Assembly (NCBI RefSeq): GCF_947179165.1
Contig: NC_077237.1
Coordinates: forward strand, 66,013,523 to 66,077,522
DNA length: 64,000 bases
Origin: Solanum dulcamara
Taxonomy: Eukaryota; Streptophyta; Magnoliopsida; Solanales; Solanaceae
Direction: 5' to 3'
A program made the position numbers and the translations under genes. Every line of letters starts with the position of its first letter. The stretch's first letter is position 1. Shown piece after piece: positions 57,060 through 64,000 of the stretch. The notes beneath the pieces were generated by a model. It had not been told where the DNA came from. It did not search any database and saw nothing but the letters and a program-made list of their open reading frames with translations.

Positions 57060-57640
57060 ACTTGTAGTTGCAACATTCGGGCACCACCTCTAACTGACTG
57101 TCCCTGAGCCCTACAAATTTGATCCTGCTGAGCCTATCGCCTGCGATGTGTGACTATAGGAAACTCCTTTACCGGATGCCCAAACTCACCGCATATATAA
57201 CACTTTCCACCAAATGTAGCTCACTAAGATAAATCAGCTGAAAGAGTATGAGCCTCAAAACCTGAATGCTCAGATAGAAAACCCTAAGATATCTTTGTGA
57301 ACTCTCTACATGGTGGGTACCATGACCTACCACAGGACCATCTAGAACTTGTGTTGCTTCCACCATAGGTCCTTTAGGTCTAGAGGGAGTCTGACCCTCA
57401 TTAGAATGATGCCTACCTTAGGGTGAGGTGCTACATCTACTACACTGATGATGGGCTTTCCTATCTCCACCTATGTAATTCTCCATATATGCATGCTCCC
57501 TAGACCTCACATAATTGACAACTTGGGGAAAAGCAGACCCAACCACTATCAAGTTTTTTATGCTAAATAGAGAGACAAGCTAAATATATCAATAAGCCCC
57601 TGAATCAACTCTAATTCGGTAGGAAACAAGGGGGATTCTG
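57060..57640 (-). pseudogene. Gag C-terminal fragment of element I
   Basis: Minus-strand codons NLIVVGSAFPQVVNYVRSRE and HAYMENYIG, then a Ser/Gly/Arg-rich linker (GRHHSNEGQTPSRPKGP), then CYICGEFGHP near 57177-57210, the start of a CCHC knuckle. The order matches Gag of element G-like gypsy families (single knuckle). The N-terminal half is absent: right of 57650 the sequence is LTR. Several stops. Confidence 0.65.
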
Positions 57641-57654
57641 TACATCCCACTCAA

Positions 57655-59792
57655 GAACTACGAAAGGGAATTCTCTAAGTGACAACCTACTAACCAAAGT
57701 AAACATAGATATCACATAAAGCCCCAAAGGATCATATCAAATAATTCTTGCATAAAAAGTTAGATGAAAAAGAATAAGGGCAGCAACTAGCTTCACACAA
57801 GAGACCACCCTTTATACCGCAAGTTTGTAAATAGTAAGACAATACCTCCCGAGCCCCTGTATGCTTAGGAAGTTCACTCACAAATAGGTACAAACAATTA
57901 TGCTGGTGATAGGCAATGCATATATGAATGAAAGTCATGTGATAAAACCAGTAATATCATCTGTGCCAAATGCCTCATACTAAGATGTATACACCTACTT
58001 CTAGTCTCGACCAGGAAGTAAGACCCATACGCCTATCTGGGATTGCCATGGGGGGTTCGATAATGCCTCTATATATCTACCTGGTCTCAATCCAGGTCTT
58101 ATATTAATATAGATATAAATTGGTATATCCAATCATCAAATTTTACTCTATCACGGTAATCGGAGATAAAAAGTCAAACCTGTATAGAAAGGGTCAAAAA
58201 TCGCTACGATGGGGCCAGTATCATAAAATGCGCGCATCCTCAATGCCTCAAATCAATATCATAAAATGATTGCATCCTTGATGCTTCAAATCCACTGAAA
58301 ATAGAAATAATAAAGGTAGTATGACCCCAATTTGAAAATAGTATAAAATAGTTTGGGTTACAACTAGTTTCTCAAATCATTGCGAAGAACCAATACATGC
58401 ACCGGGATCGACTACATCCATGAGAAAAGGAATAATCTAATGCAATGCATGTCATCATTAGCACCCAAACATTATGCACAATAACATACAATAATGACGC
58501 CATAAGTATCTTACCCTCTAGAATATGAATACTAGGCTAACAAATGCGATCGACCTCCAATCAAGGCCTAAAGCTCAATTCTACTCCTATAACTCAATCA
58601 CAAGGGAGAAAAGGAAACTCAACCCTAACTGGTTAACAAGGAGGAAGATATAAGGAAACAGGTGCTCATCTAGTCAATCAATACCTTCATATCCAACTGG
58701 GAATATAATCTTGAGATTTGGAGCACAGCTAGCTCTGCCAAATAACAAAAGAAAGTATAAGGGGTTCTAGCTCTAAATCCAAGAATGGGATCCAATAGTA
58801 ATTCACAAGCCTAACCGGATGGAAATCTCTATACGAAGGCTTCAAAATAGGGGCTACAATAGAGAAGGACACTAAGTCTAAGAGACTTCCGCGAACATCA
58901 GCTACATCAACTAAGCTTCATTCCAAAATAAATTCTAAGGTGTAAATCCTCTAACCACCATAAAAATCAATCAAGACTCCTAAAATAGGTTAATTATGGT
59001 CAAACTAAGACATAATCAATAGTTCTAACCACTAGACTAGAAGTCTCATAAAATAACCTAGCCTAAGGATCACACCGAAACAAAGAAACAAGAAACTCAA
59101 AATTGATCCTAACCCATCACATAAAATCCAAACTACAAGCTATTTCTACTGAACAACACCTTATGAAACTCAATCAAAAGAAAGGAAATTGTAGCCTACC
59201 TCGAAGCCGAACACGAGTGCTCCAAGTCTACTTCCCGATAGTTTTTTCCATCTGAGGTAGTCTCGATAAAATATGGGTTCCACACCTAAGAATAATTTTT
59301 TCCAATTCTAAAAAAGGTCTCAAAATAAGACCAAAAGCCTCGAGATAAGAACAAAAGGTCATTCTAGACCAAACTTGACATTTCAGAGCTAACCGCACTA
59401 ATAAAATTTCAATCCGAGAGAGTTTACCAAGAATATTGAAACGAGTCAACCTTAGGATAAATTTCAAAGATTAAAGCATCAAATGGCCCTAAACTTGTAT
59501 TGATTACGTCAATACTCATGTCGACCCTGCTACCAGCCTAATTTTGCTATTCTGGAGCTGATGAAGATGTCAGAATTTCATTCTAAGATCATCTTCCTAG
59601 ATTTTTGATCAAAGTCAACCATTCAAATTCCAAGAGCTCCAAATCAGGGAAATGGACATAAAAGCCAAACGAACAACCAAGCAACTGAAATATCAGTGCC
59701 AACAAGTTATAAATGGATTGGGATTAATACAGAAATGCTCTAAACAATAAAAAGATTGAAAAAGAATGAAAATGACCAGGAGGGTCATTACT
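57655..59792 (-). repeat. Right (5') LTR of element I, U5 side truncated
   Basis: Matches the left copy from 57660 (AGTGACAACCTACTAACCAA) to about 58888, then continues alone to the LTR start at 59792. The part corresponding to 53521-54190 of the left copy is missing. 59228-59467 and 57732-57938 are chance frames. Confidence 0.7.
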
Positions 59793-59797
59793 CCAAT

Positions 59798-60850
59798 AAG
59801 TGATTCAAAGATCGGGAGGTTTAGCCCAAAAAATTAAAATTCCTACTTCGAAGTGGTAGGATGTGAATATGGACTTTATAATGGGCCTACCTTGTACCTG
59901 AAAGAAACATGATTTAATTTGTATGGTAGTGGATAGAATAACCACGTCATCTTAGTTTTGATCAAAACATCTTACAGTGCTGGAGATTATGCCAAGATGT
60001 ATATTCGAGAATTGGTAAAGTTACATGGTGTCGCATTGTCCATCATTTCTGATGGTGGTACTCAATTCACTTCTCACTTTTCAAAATTCTTTCAAAAGGG
60101 TCTTGGCACTAAAGTTAAGCTAAGTACCACATTTCTCCCTCAAACTGATGGGCAAGCCGAGAGAATGATCCAAACTCAAAAAAAGTTGGGATGATCACCT
60201 ACTATTAGTTGAATTTGCATACAATAATAGTTATCATTCAAGCATCGGGATCACACCATTTGAAGCCTTGTATTGAAAAAGGTGCCGATCACCTATTAGA
60301 TGGTTTGAAGTGGGAGAGGGTGCCTTGTTAGGGCTCAAGTTAGTATTTGAGGCCTTGGAAAAGGTCAAACTTATTCGAGAGAGATTAAGGGCTGCCCAAA
60401 TTCATCAAAAGTCCTATCCAGATATTAGAAGGAGAGAACTTGAATTCAAAGTGGAATATTGGGTTTACTAAAAGATTTTTCCCTTGAAAGGGGTAATGCA
60501 TTTCGGAAAGAAGAGAAAGCTTAGTCTCCAATATATAGGCCCATATACGGTCCTGAGGAGTATTGGTAAGGTGGCCTATGAATTTGATTTGCCAATGGAG
60601 TTAGCCTCGATTCATCCAGTATTCCATGTATCAATATTGAGGAAATAAGTTGGTGATTCCAATGCCATTGTACCTTTGGTTAGTGTGAGAGTTTAAGAAA
60701 ACTTGACTTATAAGGAGGTTTCGGTCAAAATTTTAGACCGTCAAGTCAAAAGGTTGAGAAACAAGGAAACTGCATCCGTTAAAGTCTTGTGGAGAAACCA
60801 AGAAGTTTAAAGTACTACATGGGAAGCGGAAGCAAACATGATGAAATGAT
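59798..60850 (+). pseudogene. Integrase and chromodomain of element H
   Basis: Resumes at SGGLAQKIKIPTSKW. VNMDFIMGLPCT follows (first Asp), then KTSYSAGDYAKMYIRELVKL, VALSIISDGGTQFTSHFSKF (second Asp; DRG is DGG) and [12 protein letters not shown] (Glu). About 12 codons are lost after IQTQKK before LGWSPT-like [17 protein letters not shown], then RRRELEFKVEYWVY, then YIGPYTVLRSIGKVAYEFDL follow. The chromodomain is ENLTYKEVSVKILDRQVKRL, RNKETASVKVLWRNQEV and STTWEAEANM (about 60690-60840). Stops occur near 60275, 60468, 60645 and 60807. Confidence 0.85.
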
Positions 60851-61062
60851 ATCCCTATCTATTTCCTTCCATTTAGGCCTAACATATTTAGCTATTCATG
60901 CCCAAATCCTCCAAACTCCTACGTTCCAACCTCTCTATGTCTTATTTCATGCATGCATACTTATGAACTTAATTTTTAAACATGTTTAGATTGAATTATT
61001 ACATTTATATTGGGTTGTTGGCTATACACTCTACTCTACTCAAGCTAGTCCTTTCTCATTCG

Positions 61063-61090
61063 AGGATGAATGTTCCCAAGGGGGAGATAA
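61063..61090 (+). promoter_or_regulatory. Polypurine tract of element H
   Basis: GAGGATGAATGTTCCCAAGG then GGGAGATAA, immediately before the 3' LTR. Intact G-rich tract, the model for the decayed one in element E. Confidence 0.87.
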
Positions 61091-63744
61091 TGTAATATCC
61101 CGATCATTTGAAGATTGGAAGATGGTATAATAAGGTTAAACATTACAAAAATGGCCTCGGTGGATTTTTACATTAATTATTTCGAAAGATAAAACTTTCC
61201 CAAAAATTTTATTTCTAGTAGGGTGCGATAGGTCCGCCTCACTGACTTGCTTCCTTGAAGTGCAATTTCACCACAGGTCAAAATTTGGCCAAAATCCTTA
61301 ATCACTCAAAATTGGCCTATTAGGGAACAACTCCGCATAGCAGACTAAGGTAAATATTTCCGCACGTTTTTAGTTTTTAAGTAGGAACACTTTAGACTTT
61401 TTCCTACCTATTAGTGAATGAACCTAAATAGTTTTAGGACTTAATTTGTCCCTATAAACTACCTTATTCTCCCTCATTCTTTCACAATTCATCTAGTTCA
61501 AATAATTCTCTCTCTATAAAAGTTCTCAAATCACCATTGAAGACATTCAAGCAATTCTCTCAAGATCTTCATCAAAAACTAAAACTTATCTTCAAGTTTC
61601 TTTTAGGTCCTCATTCAAGGTGTGTGGACATTCATACTAGGGTACCTTTCCCATTGGAGCCCAACAAATTCTCATCTTTTTCAATAAATTCAACTACGCG
61701 TTTTTATGGGTTTGATGATCTCACTTTTAATTACATGAATTATGATTTAAACTATGATTATGAATATAATTTAATATGAATTGATTATTTTTGCATAGAA
61801 TTGAAGAGTTTTCTATGAATTTTCTAGGAGAACAACTCTGTGTCGCAGACTTAGGTTAATTTTTCCGTAGGATTTCAGTTTTTAAGGGCACTTTAGACAT
61901 TTCTCTATCTATTAGTGAATGAACCTAAATATTTTTAGGACTTAATTCATCCCTATAAACTACCCTAAATCCCTATTCTCCCTCGTTATTTCACAATTCA
62001 TCTAGTTCAAATAATTCTCTCTCTACAAAAACTCTCAAATCATCATTGAAGACATTCAAGCAATTCTCTCAAGATCTTTATTAAAAATTCAAAATTATCT
62101 TCACGTTTTTTTATGTCCTCATTCAAGGTATGTGAACATTCATCCTAGGGTACCTTTCCCCAATGGAGCCCAACAAATTCTCATCTTTTTCAATAAATTC
62201 AAGTATGCATTTTTATAGTTTTGATGATCTCAATTTCAATTGCATGAATTATGATTTAAACTATGATTATGAATCTTATTTAATATGAATTGATGATTTT
62301 TGCATGGAATTGAAGAGTTTTCTATGAACTTTCTACATTACCTTTTTTAGGGTTCATGGCATGGATGATGGATATTTTCAATTATACTTCCAATTGATAT
62401 TATTTTCATGAATTATGTATGTATTGATATAAGTTATATGATCATGCATGTTTTCAATTCTGTTTCATGATTTCTATGTCAATTGATTATAAATCCATGT
62501 TTTCACCTTAATTTCAAGTATGATTTTAAGGAATTATGATCATGAATTTCAATGGATTTGAATGAATGTTTATGAATGACTAGGGAAAGGTTATGAATGA
62601 TGTTTCAATAATTTTTCAAAAAAGTTTATGAAAAAGGGTGACTTAAGATCCTTAATGGTGACTTATGACCCTAATGATACTCTTTATGAAGTAAGATTCA
62701 TAATGATGGAAGGCCATCACTCAAATTACATGAATCAGATGATGATGAGATATTCCTATGAACTATAATTAATGATCATCTTATGAGTTATGAAAAGTAT
62801 CATTTATGATGATGATGTATATTCCGTGGAATGTTGACTTAACGCTGAGAGGACGTTAAGGTAGGGACTCGACCTAAGGGGTCATTAAAGCAATCTCTAG
62901 TCCCTTAACTATGTTTATAGGATTATTGCCAATATGGCCTAGCTAGTGGATTCATATATAGCGTGATTACCCATTTAGAGGAATAGAGTCTACCTTGGCA
63001 AGTACATTCCCCATTTTCTATTGTATGGGGAGACACCAAATTTTATGTTATAGCTTGCATGGTCTTATTATCGATTACGGTTATATACCACATATGTATG
63101 TTCCCTTATAAGGTTTTAAATGACTAATCCTATCCTTTATCTTCTTTACATGATACTCTTATGGTTTATTGTGCATTGACTCTTCTCATGTCTACTTATG
63201 ATTTTACTTCCTCTTTATCATGTTATTTGAAATGGCCATTTGCACATCATGATTGTTACTATGAATTACATGTCCTACATACTTAGTATATTCAAACGTA
63301 CTAATGCATACTTTATTGCCTACATTATATCACAATGTAGGGACAGACGTTCCATTCTTTTCTCATGGCTAGTTGGTGATTGTTGAAGATTGTGTGGTCA
63401 GTCCTCATGCTTCGAGGGTAAACTGAGTCTATCTTTCTTTTTGTCATTCTTACACTATGTTGTTACATTCAGACTATTTCATTTATGTCATTACTTTTCT
63501 TTGAGGGTTAGCTTGGAACATATCCTAGTCCCCGCCTATGTAGTCATGTAAAGGAATGTTGTATATGTGTATGGAGTCTATGTTGTGTTACTTCATTCCA
63601 TATATGCTTCGTTTTTGGAATTTTTATGAGTTTCCATTTGTTATTACCTTATGTATTCTTATGATATGCTACGAGGCATGGTTGGAATTTATTCGATAAT
63701 CCTAATTACCGTGTCACACCTAGGGCCTAGCTTGGGTCATCACA
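61091..63744 (+). repeat. 3' LTR of element H (2654 bp)
   Basis: Starts TGTAATATCCCGATC and ends CTTGGGTCATCACA. Shares its U5 vocabulary with LTRs D and E (ACATACTTAGTATATTCAAA, CTAGTCCCCGCC). Contains a 505-bp tandem duplication around the putative promoter. The partner LTR is lost, so no target duplication can be tested; the next five bases are AGTAC. Confidence 0.85.
61325..62333 (+). promoter_or_regulatory. Tandem duplication carrying two TATA boxes in LTR H
   Basis: GAACAACTC recurs at 61325 and 61830 and the following 505 bp are repeated with minor changes. Each copy contains CCCTATAAACTACC (TATA-like, at 61453 and 61954), CTCTCTCT just after, and GAAGACATTCAAGCAATTCT. In LTR D the same place holds a single TATA-like box, so the single arrangement is probably ancestral. 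Confidence 0.78.
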
Positions 63745-63907
63745 AGTACATTTTATCCCAGGAGCTTCAATGATATTTGTTTTTGGCCTCTTTTTGTCCT
63801 CTAAAGATATTTTAAAAAATACTTTTAAATTTCTTTGAAACAGTAATAGGGGGATCAATGCAACAAAGATGTGTAGAATTTGAGACTACAAAATATGCTT
63901 TATAATA
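63745..63907. other. Flank of element H, no feature seen
   Basis: 163 bases of A+T-rich sequence with no frame, up to a TA dinucleotide that precedes the MITE-like start. Confidence 0.5.
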
Positions 63908-64000
63908 CTATCTATGTTTCAAAATGAATGACCTAGGTTGACTTGGCGTGAAAGTTAAGAAAATAAAGAAAACTTTTCAATCCTGTGGTCCGAAATTAAA
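63908..64000. mobile_element. Stowaway-like MITE end, cut by window edge
   Basis: After TA (63906-63907) comes CTATCTATGTTTCAAAATGA, then GACCTAGGTTGACTTGGC, AAGTTAAGAAAATAAAGAAA and TGTGGTCCGAAATTAA. This matches the well-known Solanaceae Stowaway (Tc1/mariner-type MITE) terminus, which opens CTCCCTCCGTTTCA. The other end lies outside the window, so length and orientation are open. Confidence 0.65.

Larger units (their letters stand above)
53521..59792 (-). mobile_element. Element I, degenerate Ty3/gypsy inside H
   Basis: 6.27 kb between CCAAT duplications (53516-53520 and 59793-59797). On the minus strand it starts AGTAATGACCC (TGTAATGACCC decayed) and ends CGAGTCATGACC, LTR termini of the gypsy kind. 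54194-55390 and 57660-58888 are direct repeats of each other, the remains of the two LTRs. Between them lie a Gag fragment (57060-57640) and non-coding debris. Removing I rejoins integrase of H exactly within CTNSQ/SGGLAQKI. Internal deletions have fused Gag to the right LTR. Confidence 0.8.

Noticed and set aside
57732..57938. Frame repeated at 54222-54461, possible conserved protein
   Set aside because: Similarity arises because both lie in the duplicated LTRs of element I; the frames contain indels that do not respect codons.
1..64000. A previously undescribed biological system
   Set aside because: Both strands were read for non-retroelement domains; all recognisable proteins are Gag or Pol parts. 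The novelty here is structural, not a new gene system.

Overview
This window is a plant nuclear repeat block and contains no recognisable host gene. Almost every base can be assigned to LTR retrotransposons stacked inside one another. Most are Ty3/gypsy chromoviruses (gag-protease-RT-RNaseH-integrase with a C-terminal chromodomain, primed by initiator tRNA-Met), of the Tekay/Del type. There is also one broken Ty1/copia body, one long-TIR DNA transposon without coding capacity, and the start of a Stowaway-like MITE at the right edge. LTRs of 1.8-3.3 kb, A+T-rich sequence and the LTR styles (TGTAATATCCC, TGTAAGACCCC, TGTAACGACC, TGTTACACC starts) suggest a Solanaceae pericentromere (pepper, tomato, potato or tobacco type). 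That assignment is inference; the sequence alone does not name the species.

Layout. 1-6899: minus-strand element A (gag start, tRNA-Met PBS, LTR), its LTR split by a complete plus-strand solo LTR (3413-6716, target duplication TTAAC). 6900-8765: plus-oriented LTR-like debris with a 54-bp minisatellite and a 313-bp duplication. About 8830-15399: minus-strand chromovirus B, full gag-pol order but heavily broken, one LTR left, sitting in the LTR of element C. 15405-19342 plus 31119-31655: element C, without detectable coding sequence. 19348-31113: plus-strand element E (TSD CCCAC) inside C, carrying a minus solo LTR F (27829-30391) in its own 3' LTR. 31656-33558: the only long stretch not explained by LTR elements, very A+T-rich with a short tandem repeat. 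33559-34388: DNA transposon with ~86-bp inverted repeats.

34389-48803: plus-strand element G, whose 5' LTR is split by the best-preserved element, D (35815-44668, minus, TSD CTGTG). 48881-52437: copia gag-protease-integrase remnant between short direct repeats, without RT. 52907-63744: plus-strand chromovirus H, 5' truncated and split by minus-strand element I (53521-59792, TSD CCAAT). Its 3' LTR carries a 505-bp duplication that doubles the putative promoter. 63745-64000: short flank and MITE start.

None of the elements looks autonomous now. All gag and pol frames have stops or shifts, often of the kind expected from C-to-T change in methylated DNA. Catalytic residues are lost in E (RT YxDD segment deleted), D (second RT Asp changed to His) and the copia remnant (first integrase Asp changed to Asn). 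I found no convincing new biological system. The most useful results are the five insertion scars that give the order of insertion, the palindromic repeat arrays inside several LTRs, the duplicated promoter in LTR H, and the non-coding long-TIR element abutting LTR G.
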